Shown: positions 1 to 8,704 of the stretch, in pieces
How positions within the stretch are numbered: position 1 is the first letter of the stretch
Layout of the letters: every line of letters starts with the position of its first letter
NCBI GenBank assembly: GCA_913061095.1
Contig: CAJXVM010000011.1
Location: 1-64,000 of the forward strand
Source of the DNA: an uncultured Ignavibacteria bacterium
GTDB taxonomy: Bacteria; Bacteroidota; Ignavibacteria; SZUA-365
DNA: 64,000 bases
Direction: 5' to 3'
Notes under the pieces: generated by a model
Told to the model about the DNA's origin: nothing
The model's input: only the letters and a program-made list of their open reading frames with translations
Database searches by the model: none
Made by a program: the position numbers and the translations under genes

Positions 1-3000
1 AATCCGTCCGTAGCCCAGAATCTCGAGACCAATTATTTACCATTTTACGATAGCTATTCGCATCCAAACGAGGATCCAGCTTCATCCATGACTCACGGGT
101 GAATCTTGGCTCCCAAGCATCCTTCCACAGTTCAGCATATGCATTTGTAATGCACACAAGCTTAAGGACCCGTGAAATTATCGGATCCGCATGCAGTTCC
201 GAAATAGGAAGCATATCGGAGATTTCATTTCTGAAATTTGATTTCCCAGTTGACTTCACAAAGAAATCATACGGTATGGAAGAGGTAAGCCCCGAATAGA
301 GCAGTAACGTTGATGTATCTTTGAAAGTTGTCGAGAAAGCACCATCATAATGAGCTGAGTATCTTACCATCACCGCGCCAATGAGAGTTCGCTCCGCGGA
401 GGGACCAATCATCTTCCGGTGTACCGTCCGATAGTACTCCGTCACCCTCTTCTTCTCTCCCCACGGAACGCGAGGGGTACGTCGGCGGTATTCCTCGGAA
501 CTACAGTCGGGGACGTAGTTCGTGCGGGGCAGATAATCCTCTGGTAGGTCGGTGAGATCAAGCACGTCGTAAGCACGATTCGTATTACAGATGCTCCGTG
601 GTGTCTTGAATGCAGGATTTGCGACATAGAAATGTGGGCCTGAAAGGATCAGCTCATTCGCGCTTTTCGGGAAACGTGTTTCACGACGCATGGTGCCGTC
701 CTGCTGCGCATTGACTTCGTTCCAATGTTGCGTGGAATAATACTCTCCCTCAAGATCGCCGAGCCTTTGTGGCTGCTCGGCGAATTTCCTGAGTACATTG
801 AGCAACTCCTGTGCATGTAATATGGGAAGCCGTGCCTCACTTGCCTGCGTTCCTTCTTCATCGTACAGTCGAGCGAAGAGTGCAAGTTCGTCAATACCTA
901 TTTGAATGATTCTGTCTTTGTGACCGGCAGTATCCCATTTGTTCTCTTTGGTTTTGATACCAGGAATTTTCCCTGCTCCATTGTCGGCGTAACACTCATC
1001 GACCGTTCTCGGTAAGAAGAGGTTTGAGATGTGATCGAAAGAGACAGTGTCCCCGAGCATCCTACTGTAAACATTCACGCTGTATTTCGTGTGATTATCG
1101 ACATCCTCAAACAACTTGAATTCATTTTCGAATTGGAAGTGTTTTCGGATTCGCCTGTACAGAGATTGCCTGAACTCCCCGCCCATCGGGTCGTCATACA
1201 CGCCCTCCGGATGCAGAAATGCGGATACTCCCTCTGCATTCCCCGTCATCCAGGCCTGCGGGAGGAAGCATTTATACAAATTCGCCTTCATCCCCACCAG
1301 CAGTGGATAGTTCTGATAGGCGTTGAGAAAATTCTGCGTCCCCTCGGAGGTGGTGAATGCGTCGAGGTACTCCTCCAGCAATCCCGCGATACGTTCGAAG
1401 GTTTCGTCGCGGAGCTGGGCCACTTTGTTCGCCCTGTGCTTCCGCACAACGTAGAGCGGCTCGTAATCGCCTATGACAGCTGCCTCGTTCCATTCGATTC
1501 TTATCCAGGGCGGATTGCCGAGGACGAGGTCGAAGCCGCCGCGCTGGGCGAAGACTTCGGCGAATTCCAGCTCCCAGTGCAGGAAGTTCTGGTCATCGGC
1601 GATGCGCCGCGCGAGGCCGAGGCGCGGGTTCTCGCGGCAGAGTTCGTTGACATCCACGATGCCGTGGCGCTGCAGCAGCTCGAGGCGCAGCTGTTCGGGC
1701 ATGCTCTCCGCGAAGAGGTCGGACTGCGGGGGAGCGGATGAATCCACTTCCTTTCCCTCGAGGATGAGCGCGAGGTCGGCCAGGTACTGTGCCCGCGTGG
1801 GCAGCGTCGCGGCTTCGTCGATGGGCCAGAACCACAGGGCGCACCAGTAGTCCATGGCGAGCTTCAGACGGCGGTAGGGACTGCTGTTGCGCAATCCCTC
1901 CGCGTACAGCTCGCCCTCGAGGATGGCATCCTTCTCTTTCAGTGTCAGCCGCTGCCGGTGACCGCCGTCGCGCTCGTGCCCGAAGATGTCCATGTCATCC
2001 CGTGTGCGCTCGTCAATGCTCGCGCGCATGCGGAGGTGCTCCTCGTACAGTTCATCCGCCGCCGCACATAGCCGCTGCAGCGTGGTGATCTCCTCCTTGC
2101 CGAACGGCGCGATGAAGGACTTCTTCCATTCCTTGATCGCATCGAGGTCGTCCTTCACGAGGGATTTCACCACCCTGTCGTTGTACTCCGCCATCCCGCG
2201 GTCGGGCAGCATCCAGTGATAAACGGTGTCGACGGGACGCTCGTCCCCCGGCTCCACGCGTTCGGGCACTTGCTCCAGCCATGCATCCTGCCCCCTGCTC
2301 TTCTTCAGCGAGGCGGCGGGGAACACCTGCCGGCGCGCGCCGATGAGGGAATTGCCGGTGACGAGCTGATTGCCGAACCAGGGCACGATGCTCTCGCGGT
2401 GGATGGTGTTGAGCCAGAGCGAGACCTCGGCGAGCTCCACGGCGACGGCATTGAGATCCACCCCGTAACAGCAGTTGTCGGCCAGCCAGGCCTTGACCTT
2501 CTGCTTCTCCTGCACGTAGTCGCCGTGCGGGATGACGCGGCCGGACTCCTTCTGCTTCAATCGCAGGTAGGCCTCGGCCGCCTGGTTGACGTATTCGTTG
2601 AGGAAGGCCGCGCTGCCCATCGCGGGCTCGCACACCGCGAGTTCCAGGATGTCGTCGGCGCGTTTGTCCTTCAGCAGCTCTTTCAGCGCGTACTTCACGA
2701 GGCATTCGGTGAGCACTTCGGGCGTGTAGTAGGATGCGCTCTGCTCGCGTCCCCGTCCGGTCAGGCGGTAGATGAAGCTTCCCCTCTCGTAGCGCTTCAC
2801 CCTGCCATCCTCGCCCAGCACCTGCTCGTCCTTCCTGTACTTGTCCAGTTCATCGAGTGTGACGAAGTACGCCTCCTCGAGCGGCGTGGGATTCGTGCCC
2901 TTGCGTTTTACCTCGTACACGTCCTCCTCCGCGAAAAAGCCGGTGTAGGAAAGCAGTCCCTCGTACACCGCGCCGAGCTGGTTGATGCCCAGTTGCGCGT

Positions 3001-4318
3001 AACTGATCCGGCCTGGCCTCTTCCCCTTCTTCGGCCTCGAGAGGGACATGAGCCGGATGATGCGCTGCAGGACTTCGTTGCGGAATTTCACGCGTCCGAG
3101 CACGGGCGTGCGGGCGGGATCGAACAGGTGCGAGCGCAGCGGCGGCATGACAAAGGTGTCGTGCTGCGCCTCGGTGGGCATCTGCACGTAGCCGTGGTTG
3201 TAGCCCTCGTATACCAGTGTGAAGAGATGCTGCAGTGAATTGTGGATGTACACGCCGTCGCGTGCTTCCTCGGTGGTGAGCGGCAGCATTTCGAGGTCGC
3301 GCAGGGACTCCAGCGAGTAGCCCCGGAGGTATTCCTCGCTGTTCATGGGCGCGTAGCCGAGTTCGGGACGCGCCTCGATGTAGAACAGGAAGAGCAGGCG
3401 GTACACGTAGCGCAGGCATTCACGGCTCAGCTCCGCCGCGTCGAGCACGCCGTAGACTTTCTCCCTGCGCACGTCCAGCAGGTAGCGCACGGCCTCGTTG
3501 CCCAGCAGTTCCACGGCCTCGCGCATGGAGAATTTCAGGTCCTCCGACACCGCGTACGCGTGCCGGTGGGATCGTTCGTCGAGCGTATCGAGCAGCGCTC
3601 CTCCCTCGGCGGGAGCGACGGAGTCCCGGTGCAGGAGGGCGGCCATGGCGCGGAGCGTCGAGGACTCCCGCCGGTCGAGAATCTCACGCAGGTCGAATCC
3701 CAAAAGGCGCTTTTCCTGCCACTTGCCGCGGTCCACCAGCACCGCCATGCCGTGCGAGAGCAGCAGCACCCAGCGGGGCGGCTCGTCCATGCGGAAGATC
3801 TCGTCGTCGAGCAGTTCCTCGAGCGTTGCGTCCAGCGCCCGCGCATCGTCAGGGATGTTCTCCGGGTACTGCTCGGGCAGCAGATTGAGATCGAGGGGAT
3901 TCGCCTCGCCGTTTTCCCCCGCCCTGCCGTTCACCGGTGCCACCTCGACCGCCCAGAGCAGCGGTGAACCGTTTGTTCGCCGCAGGTTGCAGAGCACCGG
4001 GATGCTGCGTTCGGCGGCGGCCACGACCTCGCGTTTCACCGGATAGCCCAGCGCGTGCAGCAGGGAGGCGTTGAAGGGCTGCTGGAGATCCAGTACTTCC
4101 GTGGCGCCCCGGGCCTGCTCGAGTTCACGCCGGCTTTCGAAGAACATCTGCCGGAGTCCGCCCAGCGCATCCCACGGCGCGCGGAAGTCCTTTTCCTCCT
4201 TCGCACGGCGGGACCATTGCGAGAGCACTTCCTTCACATCACCCTCGAGGATGTCGCTCAGGTAATGCGCCGAGTAGAACTCGTTCTGGTTGATGATGCC
4301 GGTGAGGTTGAGGGACAT
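1..4318 (-). CDS. Large N6-adenine DNA methyltransferase, Eco57I/PglX-like, candidate DISARM DrmMI (C-terminus beyond window)
   Basis: An open frame runs without a stop from the ATG at 4318 to the left edge, giving at least 1439 residues; the C-terminus is missing. The N-terminal ~500 residues are a large unassigned region. The methyltransferase core begins near residue 530 with SYYTPEV. The AdoMet-binding motif I is EPAMGSAAF (about 564-572) and the catalytic motif IV is NPPW (935-938), typical of N6-adenine amino-methyltransferases. The ~370-residue gap between the two motifs is unusually long and resembles the large methylases of BREX (PglX) and DISARM (DrmMI). It lies 92 bases downstream of a SNF2 helicase on the same strand, the drmD-drmMI order of class 1 DISARM. 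Known: DrmMI methylates host DNA to mark self. Inferred: the DISARM assignment, since drmA, drmB and drmC would lie left of the window. No Shine-Dalgarno is visible before the ATG; three 23-base repeats sit there instead. A Type IIG-like enzyme or another helicase-methylase defence pair is possible. Confidence 0.82.
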   Translation of the reverse strand, partial: MSLNLTGIINQNEFYSAHYLSDILEGDVKEVLSQWSRRAKEEKDFRAPWDALGGLRQMFFESRRELEQARGATEVLDLQQPFNASLLHALGYPVKREVVAAAERSIPVLCNLRRTNGSPLLWAVEVAPVNGRAGENGEANPLDLNLLPEQYPENIPDDARALDATLEELLDDEIFRMDEPPRWVLLLSHGMAVLVDRGKWQEKRLLGFDLREILDRRESSTLRAMAALLHRDSVAPAEGGALLDTLDERSHRHAYAVSEDLKFSMREAVELLGNEAVRYLLDVRREKVYGVLDAAELSRECLRYVYRLLFLFYIEARPELGYAPMNSEEYLRGYSLESLRDLEMLPLTTEEARDGVYIHNSLQHLFTLVYEGYNHGYVQMPTEAQHDTFVMPPLRSHLFDPARTPVLGRVKFRNEVLQRIIRLMSLSRPKKGKRPGRISYAQLGINQLGAVYEGLLSYTGFFAEEDVYEVKRKGTNPTPLEEAYFVTLDELDKYRKDEQVLGEDGRVKRYERGSFIYRLTGRGREQSASYYTPEVLTECLVKYALKELLKDKRADDILELAVCEPAMGSAAFLNEYVNQAAEAYLRLKQKESGRVIPHGDYVQEKQKVKAWLADNCCYGVDLNAVAVELAEVSLWLNTIHRESIVPWFGNQLVTGNSLIGARRQVFPAASLKKSRGQDAWLEQVPERVEPGDERPVDTVYHWMLPDRGMAEYNDRVVKSLVKDDLDAIKEWKKSFIAPFGKEEITTLQRLCAAADELYEEHLRMRASIDERTRDDMDIFGHERDGGHRQRLTLKEKDAILEGELYAEGLRNSSPYRRLKLAMDYWCALWFWPIDEAATLPTRAQYLADLALILEGKEVDSSAPPQSDLFAESMPEQLRLELLQRHGIVDVNELCRENPRLGLARRIADDQNFLHWELEFAEVFAQRGGFDLVLGNPPWIRIEWNEAAVIGDYEPLYVVRKHRANKVAQLRDETFERIAGLLEEYLDAFTTSEGTQNFLNAYQNYPLLVGMKANLYKCFLPQAWMTGNAEGVSAFLHPEGVYDDPMGGEFRQSLYRRIRKHFQFENEFKLFEDVDNHTKYSVNVYSRMLGDTVSFDHISNLFLPRTVDECYADNGAGKIPGIKTKENKWDTAGHKDRIIQIGIDELALFARLYDEEGTQASEARLPILHAQELLNVLRKFAEQPQRLGDLEGEYYSTQHWNEVNAQQDGTMRRETRFPKSANELILSGPHFYVANPAFKTPRSICNTNRAYDVLDLTDLPEDYLPRTNYVPDCSSEEYRRRTPRVPWGEKKRVTEYYRTVHRKMIGPSAERTLIGAVMVRYSAHYDGAFSTTFKDTSTLLLYSGLTSSIPYDFFVKSTGKSNFRNEISDMLPISELHADPIISRVLKLVCITNAYAELWKDAWEPRFTRESWMKLDPRLDANSYRKMVNNWSRDSGLRTD

Positions 4319-4321
4319 GGA

Positions 4322-4390
4322 ACGTAAAGGCGTAAAGGGTGAAGACGTAAAGGCGTAAAGGGTGAAGACGTAAAGGCGTAAAGGGTGAAG
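4322..4390. repeat. Three perfect 23-bp tandem repeats in a translation-initiation region
   Basis: Three head-to-tail identical 23-base units occupy 4322-4344, 4345-4367 and 4368-4390, and a shorter degenerate piece (GGTAAAG) follows. Each unit contains two near-copies of GTAAAG. The array fills nearly all of the 92-base gap between the helicase stop and the methyltransferase ATG. It is non-coding, so unit gain or loss would change the leader length of the methyltransferase without shifting its frame. Confidence 0.9.
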
Positions 4391-4410
4391 GGTAAAGTCG
4401 TTGTTTGTGT

Positions 4411-7299
4411 CTATGATGAACCGGTGATGACGGCGGCGACGCGGATGTAGGGGGTGGACTCGGTGGTCATGACGTCTTTCACCCACTGTTCGTGTTCGTT
4501 GAAGATGCGGTCGAGGCGGCGGAGTTCATTTTCGCGGCGCTGTGCCCACATGGCCTGCACTTTTTCGCCCGCGGCGTCGTAGCGCTGCTCGAGCTGCCGC
4601 TGCTTCTTCTCGCGCAGCTTGCCGAGGCGCACGAGCTGTTCGGCCAGGCGTGCTTTCATGCGCTCGTCGAAGTCGTCATGCCGGTCCTGCATCCACGACC
4701 GCGCGCGCTCCACCGCCTCGGGCAGCAGTGTTTCCAGCTCCGCGATGTCGATCGCCAGACCGGCATTCGGCAGTTTGCCGTCCGCCAGTCCGGTACGCCG
4801 GAGCAGATCGTCGAAGTCCATGATGTCTGCGAACTTTCCGTCGCGGAAGCGCACACCGCACCAGTGCTGCAGGACGGTCTGTCCGCGACGGTTCGGGATG
4901 AGGCAGGAGATGACCACGATACTCTCACCGGGATCCAGCTTCCCTTCGAGCGGCAGCACGGGCGCCTCGCCGCGGCGGTAAGCGGAGAGGATGCCGTCGC
5001 CCAGCCAGTCCATCACCGGATGCAGTTCCCAGAGATACTGCAGCTTGGGCCAGGCCTGTTCGTCCTGCCGGCAGCGCGCGACCTCGTCCTGGATCGCCGC
5101 GGTGTTCGTCGTCAGCACGAGCTCCCGCGTCTCGGGGAGAATTTCCTTCGGCTGGAAGCGATAGCGCTGCAGGAGGTCCTCGGGCATCTGCAGGCGCGCG
5201 ACGTCTTCCCCGGTATCGTAGCCGAATGCGAACTCCTGTCCGCGCCGTTTGCGCACGGACTGCACGGCCTCGCGGAGGAAGCTCATGTCATCGGGGAACA
5301 GCGTCGCGGGACGCCGACATCGCTTGGACGGCGAGGGCGCGTCATCCGCCGGCTTCCCGCCGAGCAGGATTTCGAGCAGGCTCACGTCGGCCTCCCCCTC
5401 GATCATGCTGTTGAACTCTTCCTCCCCTGCCTGCTCCTCCACGGCCGCGGCCACGACACGCTCTTCGTCATCCACGTCGGCCAGTCCCGTGAATTCCACC
5501 GGATCGCCGATGTTCTCGTGCACATGCTGATCCTTCTCGATGAGCAATTCGAGAATGCGCCTGTCCCCTTTGATGCGTTCGCTCGTGCTGTCGGTAAGCA
5601 GATACAGGATCTGGGGATCGCGCTGCTGTCCGTAGCGATCCACGCGTCCGTTGCGCTGCTGGAAGCGGATGAGCGACCAGGGAATGTCGAAGTGAATCAT
5701 CCGGTGGGACAGGTAGTGCAGGTTGATGCCTTCCGATGCCACGTCCGATGCCAGCAGCAGTCGTACCGGCGCATTGTCACGCCCGAAATCCTCCACCACG
5801 CGGTTCTGATCCACGTCCGGGAGTCCGCCGTGCAGGATTTCCACCTGCTCCCCGGTGAGACCGAGGTCCTTCGGCAGGTGCTCCTCGAGGAAGCGCAGCG
5901 TGGCGATGCGTTCGGTGAAGATCACCAGGCGGTCGCGCGCGTCGCTGCCGTCCCACCCGTGCTTGCCGTCCCCGCGCAGCAATTCGAGCAGGCGCGCGTA
6001 CTTGCTGAAATCCTCCCTGCCGATGGCGTCAACCAGGTATTGCAGTTCCGCCAGCTGGCGCGCATCATCGGCGAAATCGTCCGCATCCTCCCGCTTTTCG
6101 ATCGTGCGGATGCGGTTCGCGAGCGTCTCGGAGCAGGCGGCCGGACTCGACAGCAATGACTTTTCCAGCGTCGTGCGGAACAGTTGTCCCGCCCCCTTGC
6201 CGCGATCGACTCGCCCGAGCTTCAGCTCCGCCAGGCGCTCGAACGCGGCCTCCTCGGCGGGAGTCGCCTCGGCGTGGGCGGTGTGTACCGTGCGGGGACG
6301 GAAAGACTGCAGCACCTGCGAGCGTACGTCTTTTTTGTGCCGGCGGATGAACAGTCCGCGGATATCCTCGCGCGTGTAGTTGTCCGGATCCGCGATGGCC
6401 GTCGGATCGAGCATGTTCATCAGCGAGGCGAACGACCGCGGCTTCCCGTCATGCGGCGTGGCGGTGAGCATGATGAGCGCATCGGAGCGTTCGGCGAGCA
6501 GCCGCGCCAGGCGGTGGCGCAGGTTGCGCGTGCCGCGATGCGCGACGGAGTGCGCTTCGTCGATCACGATGACATCCCACCTGCTCTGCTCCAGCCAGGA
6601 CCGGTACTCGTGGTCCTGCTTCAGCGTATCGATGGAGATGATACTGCGGTCATAGTAGTAGAAGGGATTGTGGTTCGCCGGGATGCGACCGCGGATGCGC
6701 TGGATGCCCACGGAGTCGAGGCGCACGAGCGGTATGGTAAAACGGCTCCACATTTCCTTCTGGAACTGCGTGAGCATGCTTTTCATCGTGATGACGAGAA
6801 TGCGCTTGCCGCGTCCACGGCGGATCAGTTCGCTCAGAAGGATACCCGCCTCGAGCGTTTTGCCGAGTCCCACCGCATCCGCCAGCAGGATGCGCTGCCG
6901 CGGCTGTTCCAGCGCCTGCAGGGCGGGCTGCAGCTGATATTCCACCAGGTCCATCGCCGCCCGGTGACCGATGCACAGATCGCCATCCGTCGGCGGCGTG
7001 CGGCGCAGCAGCGCCTCGATATACAGGCGCGTATCGCGGAATCCCGGCGAGTTGTCCGGCACCAGCGCCGTGCGTGCCGGATCCATCACCTCGATCGCAT
7101 CCTCGATCTGCGTCAGGAAAATCGCCTCCCGGTCACGCACGATATCCGACACCCCCGTCACATGGATCGCATGTCCCCCATCACTCGCGGCATCCACGCG
7201 CTTGATAATCCACTCCGCATCCCGGACGAGTATTCGGAGTCCGGGCGCGAGGTTGTGTTTGGATGTCGTATCAGATCGGGGCATGAATAAGAGCTTCAC
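4411..7299 (-). CDS. SNF2-family helicase/ATPase, candidate DISARM DrmD
   Basis: A 962-residue superfamily 2 DNA-dependent ATPase of the SNF2/HepA type. Visible motifs, numbered from the GTG at 7299: Walker A ADAVGLGKT (K147), DEAH box (247-250), motif III LTATPH, and in the second RecA domain SEGINLHYL followed by the motif VI-like QRNGRVDRYGQ (about 545-556). A basic, coiled-coil-rich C-terminus follows. The N-terminus (LAPGLRILVRDAEWIIKRVD) is a small domain before the motor. GTG 7299 overlaps the upstream lipoprotein stop as GTGA; an ATG five codons in (7284) is an equally reasonable start. With the large adenine methylase just downstream this matches drmD-drmMI of class 1 DISARM, an anti-phage system whose helicases act on incoming DNA. 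The motor assignment is firm; the DISARM role is inferred from gene order and size. A HepA/RapA-like or other defence helicase is the alternative. Confidence 0.88.
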   Translation of the reverse strand: MKLLFMPRSDTTSKHNLAPGLRILVRDAEWIIKRVDAASDGGHAIHVTGVSDIVRDREAIFLTQIEDAIEVMDPARTALVPDNSPGFRDTRLYIEALLRRTPPTDGDLCIGHRAAMDLVEYQLQPALQALEQPRQRILLADAVGLGKTLEAGILLSELIRRGRGKRILVITMKSMLTQFQKEMWSRFTIPLVRLDSVGIQRIRGRIPANHNPFYYYDRSIISIDTLKQDHEYRSWLEQSRWDVIVIDEAHSVAHRGTRNLRHRLARLLAERSDALIMLTATPHDGKPRSFASLMNMLDPTAIADPDNYTREDIRGLFIRRHKKDVRSQVLQSFRPRTVHTAHAEATPAEEAAFERLAELKLGRVDRGKGAGQLFRTTLEKSLLSSPAACSETLANRIRTIEKREDADDFADDARQLAELQYLVDAIGREDFSKYARLLELLRGDGKHGWDGSDARDRLVIFTERIATLRFLEEHLPKDLGLTGEQVEILHGGLPDVDQNRVVEDFGRDNAPVRLLLASDVASEGINLHYLSHRMIHFDIPWSLIRFQQRNGRVDRYGQQRDPQILYLLTDSTSERIKGDRRILELLIEKDQHVHENIGDPVEFTGLADVDDEERVVAAAVEEQAGEEEFNSMIEGEADVSLLEILLGGKPADDAPSPSKRCRRPATLFPDDMSFLREAVQSVRKRRGQEFAFGYDTGEDVARLQMPEDLLQRYRFQPKEILPETRELVLTTNTAAIQDEVARCRQDEQAWPKLQYLWELHPVMDWLGDGILSAYRRGEAPVLPLEGKLDPGESIVVISCLIPNRRGQTVLQHWCGVRFRDGKFADIMDFDDLLRRTGLADGKLPNAGLAIDIAELETLLPEAVERARSWMQDRHDDFDERMKARLAEQLVRLGKLREKKQRQLEQRYDAAGEKVQAMWAQRRENELRRLDRIFNEHEQWVKDVMTTESTPYIRVAAVITGSS

Positions 7300-8423
7300 T
7301 CAAAAACATCATAATACTCCCGCAGTGCCTTGCGCCACCCCGCCAGGCGGGTGCGGTATTCGCTGAATTCCTCCTCCGTGGCGACGCGGGCGTCTTCGAC
7401 CTTGTAGCCGCCGGTGCCGGTGGCTTCGAGGGCGATGAGGATTTTGGCGCGCTCCTTGAGCGGACCAATGAGGTATTCTCCTCCCAGCAGCACTTTGCGC
7501 CAGAGGTATGTGTCCGTCACATCGGTATAGTCGTCCTCTCCGTATCGGAAACTCACGGGGACGCTGATCTCGGCGTTTTCGAGCAGGTCGAGATAGGCCG
7601 CGTAGGCGAATTCGTCCCTGATGGGATTCGACCAGCTGGATGTCTGCAGTCGGATGCGGTACGGAACCGCCGGGGAGCTGAACCATTTGTTCTCGCAGTA
7701 TTGCTCAAAGAAGGTATCGGCCTTGTCCTCCCTGACCCGGGGCACGCGGGGTGCGACGCCGAGGTCCGGGAATTCACTGAACAGGAGCTGCAGGGGCAGA
7801 TACATCTCGGTCAGGATATCCTTCCCTTCCGATCGCCATCCGGCATCCCCCTTCCAGAGACTCTCGCCCGCACGGTTCTGCAGGGTAAGTGCGAGGGAGT
7901 ATTCAACCTGCATTTCGGGACGGTTGGACTGTACAACCTTGCTCGCGCTGCCGCTCGAGGATGCCGCAATGCCGATCAATGCGGCGATTGCGACACCAAC
8001 ACTGCCACTTTTCGAGTTCGACGAATTCGCGGCCGCCAGTCCGGCCAGGTACGAGGACGCAACCGCGCGGTTCTCCATGACCGTCGTGGAGCTCATCGTC
8101 ATCTGCGATCCCGCGCGGTACGAGAGTGTCAGGATCAGATCCGCGTCTCCCTGCGCGCGTTCGAATCCCCTCCTGCCGAGAAGGTCCTCGACAATTATTC
8201 CCATCTGCTTCTCGATGATTGCGGGCGAACCCACAGTCGTGTGATCCTCGCCCTCGACACGCAGGACGTATGGTCCGGGGTCAACGGACTCCAGCGTACC
8301 CACGGTCCGCGTCCACGGCCGCCAGACCGGGATCAGCGTCGTTGAGGAGCAGGCGCCCAGCGCCATGCCCGAAACAATGATCAATGGAAGTACTGCGTTC
8401 TGGAACGCCGGATTTAATCTCAT
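7296..8423 (-). CDS. Putative outer-envelope lipoprotein of unknown function
   Basis: 375 residues. The N-terminus has a hydrophobic stretch ending in a lipobox (ALGAC, then SSTTL), so it is probably a lipid-anchored envelope protein. A glycine/serine/alanine-rich segment lies near residues 125-160 (SSGSASK). Its N-terminal half (EKQMGIIVEDLLGRRGFERA, then DADLILTLSY) resembles DUF4136-type lipoproteins that recall curli/GNA1162 envelope factors; this is a weak resemblance by eye. The ATG at 8423 is preceded by GAGG. The stop overlaps the next gene by four bases (GTGA), so it may be cotranscribed and translationally coupled with a helicase that has no obvious functional link to a lipoprotein. 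A promoter and palindromic operator lie just upstream (8449-8500). Function unknown. Confidence 0.8.
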   Translation of the reverse strand: MRLNPAFQNAVLPLIIVSGMALGACSSTTLIPVWRPWTRTVGTLESVDPGPYVLRVEGEDHTTVGSPAIIEKQMGIIVEDLLGRRGFERAQGDADLILTLSYRAGSQMTMSSTTVMENRAVASSYLAGLAAANSSNSKSGSVGVAIAALIGIAASSSGSASKVVQSNRPEMQVEYSLALTLQNRAGESLWKGDAGWRSEGKDILTEMYLPLQLLFSEFPDLGVAPRVPRVREDKADTFFEQYCENKWFSSPAVPYRIRLQTSSWSNPIRDEFAYAAYLDLLENAEISVPVSFRYGEDDYTDVTDTYLWRKVLLGGEYLIGPLKERAKILIALEATGTGGYKVEDARVATEEEFSEYRTRLAGWRKALREYYDVFE

Positions 8424-8448
8424 ACCTCAACCCCGGAAGGCCACACTA

Positions 8449-8500
8449 TCAGGTCATGAATCAATGACCTGACGTTACGAATTCCGGACAATAAAGTCAA
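8449..8500 (-). promoter_or_regulatory. Sigma-70-like promoter with perfect inverted-repeat operator
   Basis: Read on the minus strand: -35 TTGACT (8500-8495), 17-base spacer, -10 TAACGT (8477-8472). Immediately downstream and touching the -10 is a perfect inverted repeat TCAGGTCAT-N6-ATGACCTGA (8449-8472), 26 bases before the lipoprotein ATG. This geometry is that of a repressor operator over the transcription start. Because the downstream genes are packed, it may control lipoprotein, helicase and methyltransferase together. Confidence 0.6.
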
Positions 8501-8586
8501 CATCTTACCACAGCAAAATTCCTGTTTTCGGCCCATCGCGGATATCTCAACCCGGAAAGACCTATATAATAGATAGCCAACTGGAA

Positions 8587-8624
8587 TTTTACCCGGGTAA
8601 AATAGGGTTTTTACCCGGGTAAAA
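8587..8624. repeat. Paired TTTTACCCGGGTAAAA palindromes
   Basis: Two perfect copies of the 16-base palindrome TTTTACCCGGGTAAAA at 8587-8602 and 8609-8624, centres 22 bases apart. The upstream flank contains AGATAGCCAA (8571-8580), shared with the 28.0 kb copy. They lie between the stop at 8705 and the start at 8423 of two minus-strand genes. The same element occurs at 28004-28041 and 39846-39937. Confidence 0.92.
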
Positions 8625-8704
8625 TTGCGAGTTTTAGGATATGTTAAAACATGGAATCCCTCAGCGAACCCGCTGAAACACGGGGCCGCCGGGGATTCGA
8701 GGGA

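Noticed and set aside
1031-4327. Several plus-strand frames of 100-340 codons
   Set aside because: All lie opposite the continuous minus-strand methyltransferase frame, which carries the AdoMet motif and NPPW.
4322-4390. CRISPR array
   Set aside because: The units are contiguous without spacers and only three in number.
4492-6159. A 555-codon open frame on the plus strand
   Set aside because: It is antisense to the helicase whose motifs are complete; long antisense frames are expected in GC-rich coding DNA. No ribosome-binding site or domain is seen.
8587-8624. Palindrome pair as an ordinary intrinsic terminator
   Set aside because: The pair could form a 16-bp RNA stem, but it starts with T4 and ends with A4 and has no T tract afterwards. 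The phased spacing at all loci fits protein binding better. A 3'-end role is not excluded.
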